Source: Juglans regia
Taxonomy: Eukaryota > Streptophyta > Magnoliopsida > Fagales > Juglandaceae
Direction: 5' to 3'
Assembly: GCF_001411555.2 (NCBI RefSeq)
Contig: NC_049909.1
Coordinates: 1 to 64,000, forward strand
Length of the DNA stretch: 64,000 nt
Translations under genes and position numbers: made by a program
Shown: positions 21,621 to 32,906 of the stretch, piece by piece
Layout: every line of letters starts with the position of its first letter
How positions within the stretch are numbered: position 1 is the stretch's first letter
Notes under the pieces: model-generated
Databases searched by the model: none
Told to the model about the DNA's origin: nothing
What the model saw: only the letters and a program-made list of their open reading frames with translations

Positions 21621-22260
21621 GGCGATTGTGGGCCATGCGTTGTTGACTTCTATAATTTCGGTCAGCTCTATGTTTTTAATTGAAAACACCTGTTTCTTGT
21701 TTTTCCGTTGTTCTCTATTTTTACTTGTTTATGTGATTTTTGTTTGTACTGTTGGTTGTTTTTATGACTGGTACCTGAAAATTCTGGGGTGCTTTACTTC
21801 TATTCTGTTGGTCTTTTGAGGTACAGAGCTGATCAATGTATATTTCTTTGGTGTATCCTTTATTAATGTGTAAAATTAACATTGAATCTATGTGTTTAGT
21901 CTGTTATGCTATTACTACCAGGTATGTATATATTTTCTGTTATTCTGAGTGAGCTAGTATAATAATTTGTATCACTGGATGATTTTTAACATGAGTTTTC
22001 CATTTTGTAGGTGCTGCTGTTGCTCTTCTTTATGCACCAAAAGATTTGTTTCTAAGCTGCCACACGTCAAATGGTACAATTATGTGATGGTTGAGTGGCA
22101 CTATATTTAGTATAAGGTGGAATTTTGGTATATTATAATCTTTTATATGCACTGTCTTGGTCTGAATATATATTATGTTCGTTTGGTCTCCTAGTGCTGT
22201 TGATAGAACTTTTATGTTGTATTTTATAGTAGTAGTTGTAGCACTAATTCTGGAATTTTA
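21621..22260 (+). other. 3' tail of Myb/SANT copy 3 (element A), with a putative UTR intron
   Basis: Closely similar to 59571-60178 and, reversed, to 32230-32640. A conserved GT donor (TTTCGGT.AGCTC, ~21657) and acceptor (CATTTTGTAG, ~22010) flank an intron-like stretch, after which CTGCTGTTGCTCTTC is conserved in the copies. It has no conserved frame, so a spliced 3' untranslated region is likely. Similarity between copies ends at GCACTAATTCTGGAAT near 22258/60178, which probably marks the end of the repeated unit. 22260-22490 holds repeated AATTCTGGAAT words only. Confidence 0.6.
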
Positions 22261-22492
22261 TAATTCCAGAACTTATCAAAAAAATAATAATTCTGGAATG
22301 GTGAAAGGGTTTCGAAGATCTGGACTTTGAGGGTTGCCTTTGGGAATCTCATCATACAAAGGTAAGACGGTGAAATGTTTTGTAAAACACTTTGTTTTGC
22401 TTCTCGTTCTCTTATTAGTAATTTTTTCTATTTGAGATGTGTAGCATGGTATTGACGTTGTAATTGAACATAGATCATATATATGGTTTTCA

Positions 22493-23178
22493 ACCGTACT
22501 AACATAACTGTTTTATTTTTCTTTATTTTTTTATTATGTTCACTTTATTATTAGGACATTGAGTTACTAGGCATAACAATTCTCCATCTGTTCTCAAGGT
22601 TTGTTCATAACACACTGATCTATTGATCTCAGTTTTTGAAATGTCAAACAAAGTTGTGTTTTCCATAAAACAAGAAGATCATGCAGGAACATTCGACTGG
22701 GAAAGATCAGTTTCTGACACATCTGAGAAAGAAAGACTCAGGATTTGCAGAGGAAGAGAGAGAGCAATCCAAGCAGCCAAAACATTGAAGCCTAAAAGTC
22801 CTTGTGCATTTCTTGCGGCCCCATAATATACGAAAATGTTTTATGGTGAGCCTCCACATGATGCAATGCAAGTTAATGTTCAAATACTTTCTTGAATATG
22901 CTCTGATGAGTTGCAGTTCTTCTTTGCCGTCACTGCACCTCCTAAATTTGCTGCAAAATATTTTTCTCTGAACCAAAGTGTAGAACTTCAGGCTTCTGAT
23001 AATGGAAGACAATGGCATGCCATGTGCTGTTACCATAACAAGAGCTGTTCGTCAATGAAGATAACAAAGGGATGGAGTGCATTTGTCAGGGCAACAATTT
23101 GAAAGAAGGTGATGCCTTTGTCTTTGAGCTCATCAAGAGGATGCCTACTGTGCTTGAGCTCATAAAGTTTTAAAGTAG
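22493..23178 (+). pseudogene. B3/REM domain transcription factor pseudogene, copy 2
   Basis: An N-terminal frame from the ATG at 22641 (Met-Ser-Asn-Lys-Val) ends with RGRERAIQAAKTLKPKSP, the linker typical of REM-type B3 proteins. From about 22928 a B3 domain follows: PPKFAAKYF, VELQASDNGRQWHAMC, MKITKGWSAFV, then, one base out of frame, NNLKEGDAFVFELIK up to a TAA at ~23173. These are the usual B3 blocks (P.xFA, vxLxxxDGrxW, l..GWxxFv, N.LkeGDxcvFEl). The frameshift between GWSAFV and NNLKEGD, and the absence of the second half of the first B3 domain (the frame after KPKSP ends in a stop), show it is a pseudogene. Family role: plant-specific DNA binding in the nucleus. Confidence 0.8.
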
Positions 23179-24595
23179 ATGAAAAAGTTGACTTTTCCAA
23201 CTTCCTTTAGATGATGAACTAGGGTCGATTTCTTCAAATCTCATGATTTATGATAAGAAAAACTTGGCCTATCTCTTCTATTGTGGCTTCTTAATTGCGG
23301 AAGATAAAACAAACATTGGAATGGAAGTCTTTCTGATACCTTTGGAAAGCTATCAACGCCAATATCTTTTTTTTTTTTTTTTTTGAAATCAACGCCAATA
23401 TCTTCCGAGGGATTGAAATATTTAGTAAATATTTAGCATTTCTCTTGTATACTCCTATGTACTAGTAGCTTCCCTTTGTGATTTCTAATAAAATTTCAAT
23501 TACTTGTAAAAAAAGGTTTTTCATTTTAGTGATAAAGGAAAAACATTCTTGGAATATGCTTTGGGGGAAGACGATGGGTCGAAATGTTTAAACAAACATG
23601 GAGAACTGAAAAGCTACTATTCTAAAGAAGTGGAGTTGGGAGAGTTGCTAAAAGTCTATTAAAGCGAAATTGATGGACTTGGAACAAGAACTTTGTTTTC
23701 AATTTTCTAAGGTGGAGATTGCTAGGTGTGCTGAACCTAGGCCGGGCCGTGGAACCAATTCCGTATATGGAAGTAATACCTGAGAATATATAAATAATTA
23801 ATTATATTTGGCGATCACCGACCTGATTCAACAATCTTTTTCATTCCTATCTAAAGAAAAAGACTTCACTTTTATAAGTTGATTAATGCCAACAAAATCA
23901 CAATTAATAGATCTCCGAAAAGGACTAGGATTCGTTCCAAACTCGCATCCATCGAGGCTAGCTCTAAAGTTTGTTTTCAGCAAACTTTTGAACTAATCTC
24001 ATTTAATTATTATAATTTTTTTAAATTTTTATACAAAAATAATAATAAAAAAAAATATTCTAACAATATTTTATTTAATTTTTTAATTTTAATCTTAACT
24101 CATCTTATCTCATCTACAAAAATAAACAACGACAAATTTATCTTGTTTTGTTTTTGCCACAGTACTTGCAAAGCTAGCTTTTAATATTTGTTTGTTTTTA
24201 AATCAAGTTGCTTTTTATATTGTTTTAAATAAAATTTTCAACTTTTAATTTATTGTTTGATATATTAATTAGTCCTTTTATGTGTATGATCATTAAGTAT
24301 ATCACATTAACATTAATGTCAATTGTACGTGAAAGCGAAAAATATATATACTAGACACAATTTTCCAAATTGCATGATGTCCAACTCTTACATTTTAATT
24401 TGAATCAAATCTGTTGTATCGATATTTTAATTTTATAATATTTTAATTTAATTTTCTCTCTTTTTTAAAAATTTAATAAAACATCTTAATTCAAACTATT
24501 TTACTACTATTTATAAATCATTTTATTACTTTTCACAAAATTCTCATATCATCTCATCTTATTATCTAGACATGTGGTTATGCAACAACAGACTG
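23179..24595. other. No recognisable gene; AT-rich, MITE-like words
   Basis: Mostly AT-rich. Words such as CTCATCTTATCTCATCTAC (24092) and CATATCATCTCATCTTATTATCTAGACATG (about 24545-24575) match MITE ends common in this type of genome (reverse of the ATGAGATGAG motif at 15000). A T-run lies at 23368-23384. A possible piece of a gene at 23540-23720 has no domain I recognise. Confidence 0.45.
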
Positions 24596-24597
24596 CA

Positions 24598-24974
24598 AAG
24601 GTTTGAGAACACGTTAAGAAGTCCAGCAAGCAATAAGCCAAGGTCATCAAAGCATACTGTTTGAATCTGTGCCTTCGCAGAAACTTCACCAAGGCTATCT
24701 CCTATTGCAAAGCTTCGATGAACAGCTGTATTTGTGGCTAAAAAAGGCTTATTTGTTTGGTAATGATAGCAACAGATGTCAAGAAGTATTGATCAGGAAA
24801 TGCAGTAATCAACAACTCCACCCCAATGCTCAAAGTGAAGATAACAGACGTTGAGATAGCCGTGTAGATGCACCTACTTATCCGCCCAAGTCCATCCTTC
24901 AAGACCCAGTTAAGTGCACAGCGGCAGACAGAAGTGAACGAGAGTATCCAATATATATATGGAAAGATTTCCAT
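24598..24974 (-). pseudogene. RUS family (ROOT UVB SENSITIVE, DUF647) fragment
   Basis: Minus-strand translation from 24974 gives NWVLKDGLGRISRCIYTA, then FTLSIGVELLITAFPDQYFL and IITKQIS. After a frameshift near 24740 it continues ATNTAVHRSFAIGDSLGEVSA then KAQIQTVCFDDLGLLLAGLLN. These are the conserved blocks of the RUS/DUF647 family, integral membrane proteins of plastid or other membranes involved in UV-B response and vitamin B6 homeostasis. Compared with the family, the segment between CIYTA and the FTLSIGVELL block is missing and the frame is broken, so this is a pseudogene. No other RUS exons are visible. If the blocks come from different exons in intact genes, this would be a retrocopy; I cannot test that here. 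Confidence 0.8.
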
Positions 24975-25480
24975 GGAAGAAGAAAGTGGTGGGAATTGGG
25001 GGACTCGAGAAAATAAGAGTTAAAAAAAAAACAATAAATATAATATTAAGATCTAAAATATATTAAATTAGAAAGAACCTAATTATAAAAAAAAAACAAT
25101 ATATATATATATATGTATATATACACATGGAAATCTATAACTCACGAAAATACATTGCAGTTTCGCACACCATAACCCTGAATAGAAAGGAAGGCTTTAC
25201 ATGTAGAGATATGCTGTGCATCAGTCGGAAGCCGCAGCACACCTTACGGGTATATATATATATTTTTTTTTCACTCATTGCGTTGAGTCTGCGCCGGCTT
25301 CCAGCTGATACGAATATTTTTTCTTACATGTATAAATACCACAAAACAGGCGTCAAGTATATATAACAAGTACAACCATATACATCTTCTCAATAAAACT
25401 AAAAAAGGAAGAGAACAGTTATAAGTTGTACATTATTTTACCCTTCTTTCAACCCGCCCATAGATCGGGACCACCAATGC
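24975..25480. other. No gene seen; AT-rich with (TA)n microsatellite
   Basis: It contains a (TA)n run at 25098-25125 and no recognisable coding sequence. It separates the RUS fragment from the last exon of the PLC pseudogene. Confidence 0.5.
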
Positions 25481-25481
25481 A

Positions 25482-27062
25482 TCACACAAATTCAAAGCGC
25501 ATAAGAAGCTTTATAGATTTGTATTTCTCTCCCTCAAGGCTATGAAGTGGAACTGTTCGAATCCCACTCTCAGTTCGGACACGGGTAGACATGTTTGGCC
25601 TCCGAAATCATCCTTTTCAGACATGTCATACTCGTGAACTTCAATTCTAAGCAAAGTCAGTTCTGGGACAGACAGTGGAAACTCAAATTTTTCATTCCAA
25701 TCAGGCACCCAATTATCCTCTAATGTCTTTGTTTTCTTCATTATAGTATCAGCAGACACCCCAGCAATTCGAACCCCCATACATATTGATCGTTTCTCAA
25801 ATAAGGAAGAATTTCAAAAAGATCACGAGTTGCTGAAGGGCACCCGGGAGAAAAGGGGAATGGGTGGGTGTAGCAAAAAGGTCAACCAATATTACATAGC
25901 TATACTAGTTAATAAAAGGCAAGACACCCACCGTTAAGGCAAAACTAAATTAACTCAAGATATTTATCAGAATCATAGCAGATAAGAAAGGCAGTTACAC
26001 CACAAGCCGAACTAGAATAGAATGCAGCTGTATGAATGAGGACATTTTTGTAGATTCAATCATCTTACCCTCACATAGAAATCTGGTGGGGAAAACGCAT
26101 TGAAGTGCGTGTGAGTGAAATCATGATACCATCCTTCCCCCATATAGACAGTCACCTGTTGAATAACAAGAGAATTATAACTCTTGGCCAAGATGTGAAC
26201 ATAATACATATATACTATAGAAAGCACTTCCCCAAAAGGATCAAGGAAACTAAATTAAGACAGAAGCCTAACCTTCAGAGTTTTTTTCACCGGCAATATA
26301 ACATTAGGATCAAAGACCTCATTATGTGGACCAGTATTCAACAGGAAATCTGGTTTTTTAATATAACCACACCCACCATTTGCTTTGAACATTCCATGCA
26401 TCAACCACAGTGATCTTCCATGCCCCTGTCATAAGGAAATTAGCATATGTAGAACTCTTTGAGAGAACATCTTTCACAGGCAGGGATCAATAGTAGGACC
26501 AAGCTTAATTCACCGCTCAGAGTCTCACACATACACTCACCGTAGTACCCAGTCACAAATCCAATCCTTCCTTCCTATCAGGAAATAAAATGCACACTCA
26601 TAGACATACATGTGCGGATTTCTTATCTAATAGCTCCATTTAAAAGGCAAACACTGCTAACAATTTTCATATACAAATACCAAATTAATTAATTATTACT
26701 CATAACTTCAGAACATAAGGTGTACCAGTAATACGGTAGAATGTTTTTTATTTTATTTTATTTGAATTTTGTTTGTAACACGCTAGAATGTTAGAAGCTA
26801 AATATCACACCTTCATCCAATGATACTCCCCATCCCGGGAAAAAAAAGGAAAAAGAAAATTCAATTTGATTTAACAATAAAGGGAGTAGGTACAGGCTTA
26901 CAGCAAGGTATTCCCAACTGACAAAAGATAAAGAACAAACAAACCTGCATATTAAACGCAACCGTTTGAGCTCCATGCGACCACCCAATCAGTGGGTTGT
27001 AATTTGATGAGTCAATGCGTATACCCTTTGGATAAACCCTCAGAATATTTCGCTGGGTAAAC
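25482..27062 (-). pseudogene. Phosphoinositide phospholipase C (PI-PLC), 3' half
   Basis: Four minus-strand exons in order: 27062-26945 (end of the Y catalytic domain: [27 protein letters not shown]), 26425-26273 ([34 protein letters not shown]), 26155-26069 (VTVYMGEGWYHDF, start of C2) and ~25772-25482 (C2: [36 protein letters not shown]). The first three exons keep GT-AG borders. The last exon lacks an AG at the expected acceptor (GTATGGGG), and a 1-base loss near 25557 shifts the frame; the original C-terminus (ending FEFV-stop at 25484-25482) can be read in the next frame. The N-terminal part (EF-hand-like and X domain) is absent upstream. The family cleaves PIP2 at the plasma membrane in Ca2+ signalling; this copy cannot. 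Confidence 0.88.
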
Positions 27063-28930
27063 CTACAGGAAGCCGAACATGGGAAGACTTGATTGTTTAA
27101 CAATCAAGATAGAAATTTATATTATTATTTTTTTCTAAGCATATAGAAATTTATATCATTGCATATGAAAGCTTGTTGATATGTTACTGTAAATAACCTA
27201 TATGATAGTTGCAGGAGACAGAAAACACTACATTACATGATGGCTACGGCAGGGCAAAAAAATAAGAGCCCCCATTGAGTATCAATCCTTAGACCTCCTA
27301 TCTCAGGCAATAATTTCATTCAACCAGATAATTGCCATCCCACCAAAAGATGCCCTTCCTAACCATGACTATCAGCACTTTAAACTATGTTATAAAAAAT
27401 ATATAAATATATATATATATATATTCTTGCCACCAAATTGACTCAACTTATTGAAGGATCTTTAATATTTGGTTCTTCATCTCGGCTCATTTATCACATC
27501 TACTGCATCAAGCATTGCCAAGGAACAAAGAGAGCTGTATCAAGGGACACAGAGAATTGGTCTGGCTTAAAAATACCAGAAAACCAAACCAATACTGCTC
27601 ATTGACATAGCTCATCTGCTGCAGAATTGGAATTTCTTCTTATGCTAAACATATAAAAATACACAGAAGTACCCATAATCCACCAAACGTATTAAACTGT
27701 AGTCTCAATACTCCCATTAGCCAACAACTCCTTTTTGAGAATGGGCTCCATTACAAGTGCCGCATCGCCTTCCACTAGAACATTACTCCCACACCCATGT
27801 TACGCTAGTTCTAGAGCCTATCTCCCAGCTAAGGCCTCTGCTAAGAATCGATTATTCTAGTCCAAGTACGCAGTGTTTTAGCTTGATGATCTCTAGCAAT
27901 GACACCAAGCAACCGTGTCCTTATGTCATTGATATCTCAATACTTGATGCAATTTGCATGCAGAGGGATCCAACAATGCAAATTGGGTGGCTTTGTCATC
28001 TTATTATTCCTTGGTATTGCTGTGTATGAAGCATGGGGTCTTTTTGGTTTTGGCACTATCTGACATAGAAATTGCACACTCTCTAAAGTTTGTATCCCCT
28101 AAATGGAAAGAAATACAAAATCAATGTCCAGGAGTAAAAGAATATGCAATCAAAATGACCATCTCATTCCAGGTTCATATCTTTTACAAACCGACATGAT
28201 CTACCAACCTGATCGCACTTCACAATTAGAAGCTGTCTAGTACAGAAGCACATCCACATCTATCAACCTGATACTAATATAAAATCAAACCCACATCTGT
28301 TAAAATGAACTCACAAATATTTTTAACAACCCATGAAACAAATGTAAAGTCCAAACCGCACACTACATGGGAAAACCAATAAATATTTTATAACTGCCCG
28401 TGAAGGACTTTTACAGAAATTAATAGTTCTATATCCCTGAATGCCTTGCTCGGCTCTTGGTTGCTGTACTTGTAATTTCACCAACACTTGTACCTTAATC
28501 TGCAGGGTTAAGATATTGTAATTAGTAAAATTGGATGGCCAAATAAATCAACTACAAACTTAAATGAACAACTTTATACATTTTAAGTACATTTCTAAGG
28601 ATACATACCAATGATAACAAAACCAAAATCCCCAACTACAGCTCCGGCTGTGTTCCATCTACCCCCAGTTGTGTTCCATCCACCTCAAGTTGCATCTATG
28701 AATACCTGGGTTGATGAATTCTCCATCATTTATACATTGTAGTAACTAGAATAAGGAACTCAAAACTCTTATTCTGCATCCTAATAAGATTATTGCATGC
28801 CAACAAGAACTGAACCCACCACTCTGTTATGAGGCCACACATTGGGCTTAAGGGTGGAGGCTCGGTGGGTAATATACGAGTGAGCTCAGGACCATTTGAA
28901 GGAACGATGCGTAGGAGGAAGGCAACACCG
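27063..28930. other. No recognisable gene (possible old PLC intron); dispersed duplicate at 28010-28155
   Basis: No PLC X-domain exon is found. 28010-28155 is repeated, diverged, at 51497-51640 (shared words TTGCTGTGTATGAAGCA, AAATTGCAC, AAGTTTGTATCC, AAGAATATGCAATCAAA). A (TA)n run lies at 27403-27422. Otherwise nothing recognisable. Confidence 0.45.
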
Positions 28931-28934
28931 TAGC

Positions 28935-29257
28935 TGTGAATAGTGGAATAATTGATCAGAGCCATGTGCTTGTGTCTACAGTTTGTTATTGTAGTATTTT
29001 ACTATTTTGTCCTTTACCAGTTTATTGGTCCGCTTGTAAGCCAGAGATTGGCATGGGTAGTTATGGGCGGGGAAGGAGCATTACAAAGGGAAATTACAAT
29101 CTCATTTGTGGGGATCATCTAGAAGAATATTGTTGAAGTTACTTTATGTTTTCATGGAGGTTGAGTATTCCTCGAAAATACTCAGTTATCATAATATAGT
29201 TTTCATACATTTCTCTACAATTCACCCGAGTTCATATCTACAATAAGAATTTCACAG
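28935..29257 (+). mobile_element. Probable 5' LTR remnant of a decayed Ty3/gypsy element
   Basis: This stretch ends just before ATTGGTATCTAGAG (about 29268), which resembles a tRNA-Met primer-binding site, and the gag-like frame starts at 29298. There is no second LTR, so the LTR start is a guess. Confidence 0.4.
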
Positions 29258-29297
29258 CGAGTTCATTACAATTGGTATCTAGAGACACCGGTCCTTC

Positions 29298-30518
29298 ATG
29301 GCTGATAACACCAGATCTAAACATGCCCACGAGGAGAGGATGCAGGCCCATGAGGAACGATTTCAAAACCAGGAGGAAAAGATCCATGCTATGCGATAAG
29401 ATATCACTCAGCTTACGGAAATGGTCCGCACCATTGTTACCCAAACAGCTGCCCAAGTGGTCCACTGTGACCTGCACCATGACAGAGAGAACAATGATTA
29501 TCGACGCGATGGCCAAAGAGGGGTCAAACTAGAATTTCCTTACTGTGATGGCAGCAACCCAACGAGCTGGATTTTCAGAGCTTCCCACTATTTTGAGTAT
29601 TACCAAACACCACCTGCATAGAAGATGTTAATGGCTTCTTATTACATGCAAGGAGATGCTCTAATTTGGTACCAAGATGCTGTAGAAAATGTGCAGTTTA
29701 ACAGCTGGGAAACCTTTACTAGGGCCCTGTTGTTACGCTTTGGACCATCAGGATTAGAGGTCTGCTAGAAGCACACAAGCTCAGTTGTTTCTTAAGTGGG
29801 CTGAGAGATGACATCCGCCTGCCAGTGAGGATGTTCAACCCATTAAATCTGACTGCTGCTTTTGGATTAGCAAAAATCCAGGAAGAATACTTAAACAGTT
29901 CCAAGAAATCTGTGAGAGGCTGGATGGAGAAATCCATGGGCTCTTCAAACTCAATTCCTACCATGGGAACTCACTCAAGTACCTCACAAGGACATGGGCA
30001 GCATGGACAGAAATTATTGAGGCCATCTAGACATATTTCCTCAATGCTGATGGATGAGAAGAGGAAAAAGGGACTGTGCTACCATTGTGAAGAAAAATGG
30101 AGCCCCTCACATGCTTGCAAATCTCCAAGACTTTATGTTATCCAAGCATTGGATGAGGACTCGGAAGATAAGGGAGAGGAAGTGTTCTTTGATTCTCAGG
30201 ACATGGAAGACAGCTCACAAGGGGACAAGGCAGACAAGAAAATGGAGATTTCCTTGAATGCTATAACAGGAGCCCCAAATCCCAAAACCATGAGATTACG
30301 TGGCTCCATTGGAGGGGAAAGAGTGGTGATCTTACTAGATTCAGGTAGTACGCACAACTTCCTGGATCCCTCCATTGCTAAGAAGGCTAAACTCTTGGTG
30401 GACCCAACAAAGAAGCTGAAAGTCAGTATAGCAAATGGGGATACTAAAATCTACATAAGTTTAAATTGCCTCAACCTTGATCTGCACCGAAAACAAATTT
30501 CCAGTCAATTAATTTAAA
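29298..30518 (+). pseudogene. Ty3/gypsy gag-protease fragment, decayed
   Basis: A gag frame starts at the ATG at 29298. It has a coiled-coil-like acidic N-terminus, the retrotransposon gag block (NPTSWIFRASHYFEYY, then GDALIWYQD), a zinc-knuckle-like CYHCEEKWSPSHAC (~30078) and an aspartic protease site LLDSGSTHNF (~30335). TAA at 29397 and TAG at 29619 interrupt it. Around 29745-29770 about 30 gag codons are missing and the frame changes, after which AHKLSCFLSGLRDDIR continues. Similarity stops near 30455, before the reverse transcriptase, so pol is lost. It is related to, but clearly different from, the Reina-like element at 53108-58267. Confidence 0.85.
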
Positions 30519-30840
30519 AATGACATATATTGATATTTAACCAAATGTAAATATATATGCATATATATGTCAACATGCATGCATGTTGGCAGTAATTGGC
30601 TACAAAACATATTATTTTTAAAGAGTTTGTTAATAAATAGGAATTAAACACTATAGGGGTCCCTAAAATCAGGAAGGTAGCACGTCCAAGGGACATAATT
30701 TGTCCAATTGAGAGCAAGGTAGCAAAAAATAATATACACATCAATTATAGCATAATATATTGATCAAGCAAAGTAATGTACATTATAAAGAAATTTGATA
30801 CAACTTTACCAAAGAAAGCATAGTAATATATATATCTCCA
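30519..30840. other. No recognisable feature
   Basis: AT-rich with TATATATGCA repeats at 30550-30595; no gene or repeat shared with the rest of the window is seen. Confidence 0.45.
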
Positions 30841-31455
30841 GTCGGTGCCAAAACCAAAGCCGAGCATTGGACAAGACCTTCGACAATATTACGATGATTT
30901 TGGTATGTGAAAGCATGAAGGATTAATAATGCGAAGGATAAATATAGACTTTGAGATATGAATTTCAGCGAGGAATATGAACTAATGCATATGATGAGAT
31001 GAAAAAAGCATAATTTATAAACAAAAAAGATGTTGGCCATACCTGTTGATGGTGACTTACGTGACAAGAGCGTAGGTGGTAACGCTAGCAAAAAACAAAC
31101 AAAGGAGTTTATGATTTCCATTGAATACACTATAGACGAATAAAGAGGGATGTATGCAGCAAGTTCAAGTCTAAACATCATCTCTATAACGAGTCCAAAC
31201 ACAATAACGAGTCCTCAGGGAACTTGAGAAACAACTAACTACCCAATATTCTATAACTAGCTACCCAGTTTTATGTATCAATAACGAGTCCAAACACAAT
31301 AACATTATATGCAAGCTTACGAGATTCAACAATGTAAAATGAAGGGCAGTGCAGTGATGATAATACCTGGTGGCCTCGAGTCTTCGGAGCCTTCGTGGCT
31401 GGCCTCATGGCTTGACGACATAGATGGCCAAAGAGAGTGGTGCACCATGAGGTCA
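30841..31455 (-). repeat. Element A 5' fragment, inverted
   Basis: Read on the minus strand, this matches 15560-16130 closely, including the GATTTTGGTATGTGAAAGC block just upstream of the Myb/SANT start. The match stops a few bases before the start codon (near 30885). It ends at 31455 in the ...ATGAGGTCAGATGAG block. The Myb/SANT coding part does not follow, and a separate 3' piece of the family lies at 32230-32880 in an order that cannot come from one simple copy. Confidence 0.8.
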
Positions 31456-31541
31456 GATGAGTGCTGCTGAGTGTTAGGGTTTAGGGTTTTAGGAGTTTAG
31501 GGTTTAGAGTTTTAGGGTTTTAGGGTTTAGGGTTTAGCGTA
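31456..31541 (+). repeat. Short telomere-like array
   Basis: About 85 bases of GTTTAGGG/GTTTTAGGG variants lie exactly between an element A fragment and the kinase-promoter inverted repeat. The size and junction position suggest filler added at a break, or a fragment of the array type seen at 44572-49697. Confidence 0.85.
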
Positions 31542-31542
31542 T

Positions 31543-32229
31543 AAAATGTGATATATTTATTATTAATGGATAATAAAAAATAATTCAATAAAAAATCACT
31601 TAATAATGATAAATGTGTCATATTTTATATAATAAGATAAAAATATGACAATAGTATGGTGTATAGAATTTTTCTATTGAAATTCCTCGATAAATCAAAA
31701 TCCCCCAACGCGATTGGTACCATCGATTTCCGCGATTCATTATTACCCACAATTTCCACACGGTCTTTTTCAAATTCACAAAATCTCGTTATATTATAAA
31801 TTAGGAAAAGGACACTTTATATTATAAGTTTGTTTCTCTTCTTGTCTCTGTTTCTCTCTGCCCGTACCCTTTCTTGCTTCTAAGCCACGATCTCTTGTTC
31901 ACTGACTCTCCAATTGTTTGAATTCTTAACTTAAAGGTCCGGACTTTTACCCATTCATTGTTCGAATCTGCTACATCGCTCCAATCAGTTTGCTTCATTT
32001 CCTCGTTCTTGAGGGCAATTCCCTCTTTGTTGAGGGATTTACACTGTGATTTTTATTTGAAGGGTGATAAGGTAGAGGTAGAGAGTGATATTTCTTGAGA
32101 TTGTGTGTGTGAGAAAGAAAGTGTTGGGTTTTTTTTGGAGCGGGGGATGAGATACGTACGATGAACGATGCCAGTATTGCGTAGATGAGCGCGTAGGGGT
32201 CGGGCAGTAGCAACAACAACCGAGTCCTA
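31543..32229 (+). promoter_or_regulatory. Duplicated promoter/leader and first codons of a MUT9-like kinase, plus orientation
   Basis: The mirror image of 35880-35118. The ATG at 32168 opens MPVLR and then hits TGA after six codons, because the left copy reads GTAGATGAGC where the right copy has no stop. The frame otherwise follows the Arg/Gln-rich N-terminus of the right copy to ACCGAGTCCTAA at 32229, where it is cut by the Myb/SANT 3' fragment. A promoter role is inferred from position only. Confidence 0.6.
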
Positions 32230-32880
32230 AATTATTATAAAGAAGAGCAACAACAACACCTACAAAATGGAAAACTCATGTTAAAAATTATCCAATGATA
32301 CAAATTATTATACTAGCTCACTCAGAATAACAGAAAAGATATATGTACTTGGTAGTAATAGCATAACATACTAAACACAGATTCAATGTTAATTTTACAC
32401 ATTAATAAAGGATACACCAAAGAAATATACATTGATCAGCTCTGTACCTCAAAAGACCAACAGAATAGAAGTAAAGCACCCCAAAATTTTCATATACCAG
32501 TCATAAAAAACAACCAACAGTCCAAACATAAATCACATAAACAGGTAAAAATAAAAAACAACGGGAAAACAAGAAACAAGTGTTTTCAAATAAAAACTTA
32601 GAGCTGACCGAAATTATAGAAGTCAACAACACATGGCCCACAATCGCCGATATCGCCATCCATATGTAAAAAGCCCCGCCGCTCGATGGGTGAATCACGG
32701 AGCACGGCATAGGCACGGAACCAATTATCCTCCGACAACTTGGGCTCAATCTCCTGCAGCAAAGTGACACAAAGCCCAAAGGGATCAAAGGCGCCATCAC
32801 TGTCCATAGACCCCTTGCTTCGCTTTGATGCGGAAGCCTTAGCCCTGCCCTCATAGCACTTGCGGCGTGCGACGAATGTG
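32230..32880 (-). pseudogene. Myb/SANT-like gene, copy 4 (3' part only)
   Basis: Read on the minus strand, 32880-32640 is the second half of Myb/SANT exon 2 (ARRKCYEGRAKASASKRSK, then CVTLLQEIEPKLSEDNWFRAY). It is followed by the conserved 3' tail with its UTR intron down to the TGTTGTTGCTCTTC block at 32240-32260. Relative to copy 5, one base is lost in the GGCGAGTATC block (32680 region), so the last ~10 residues are out of frame. The 5' half is replaced by kinase exon 2. Confidence 0.85.
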
Positions 32881-32906
32881 TCAAGTCGAAAGCCACCCTT
32901 GCCCAA
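32598..32906 (-). other. Chimeric reading frame: kinase GKGGF loop fused to Myb/SANT exon 2
   Basis: On the minus strand the kinase glycine-rich loop residues GKGGF run without a stop through RLDTF into VARRKCYEG of Myb/SANT exon 2 and on to a stop at 32598. The junction is at about 32882-32890. The kinase side is the start of its second exon, with an intact acceptor upstream at 32955/32956. A 7-bp insertion (about 32911-32920) between the start of exon 2 and the loop shifts the frame, so a transcript spliced from exon 1 would not read through as it stands. The fusion is probably accidental. Confidence 0.6.

Noticed and set aside
32168..32229. A short functional start of a kinase on the plus strand
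   Set aside because: A TGA follows after six codons and the coding part is cut by another fragment.
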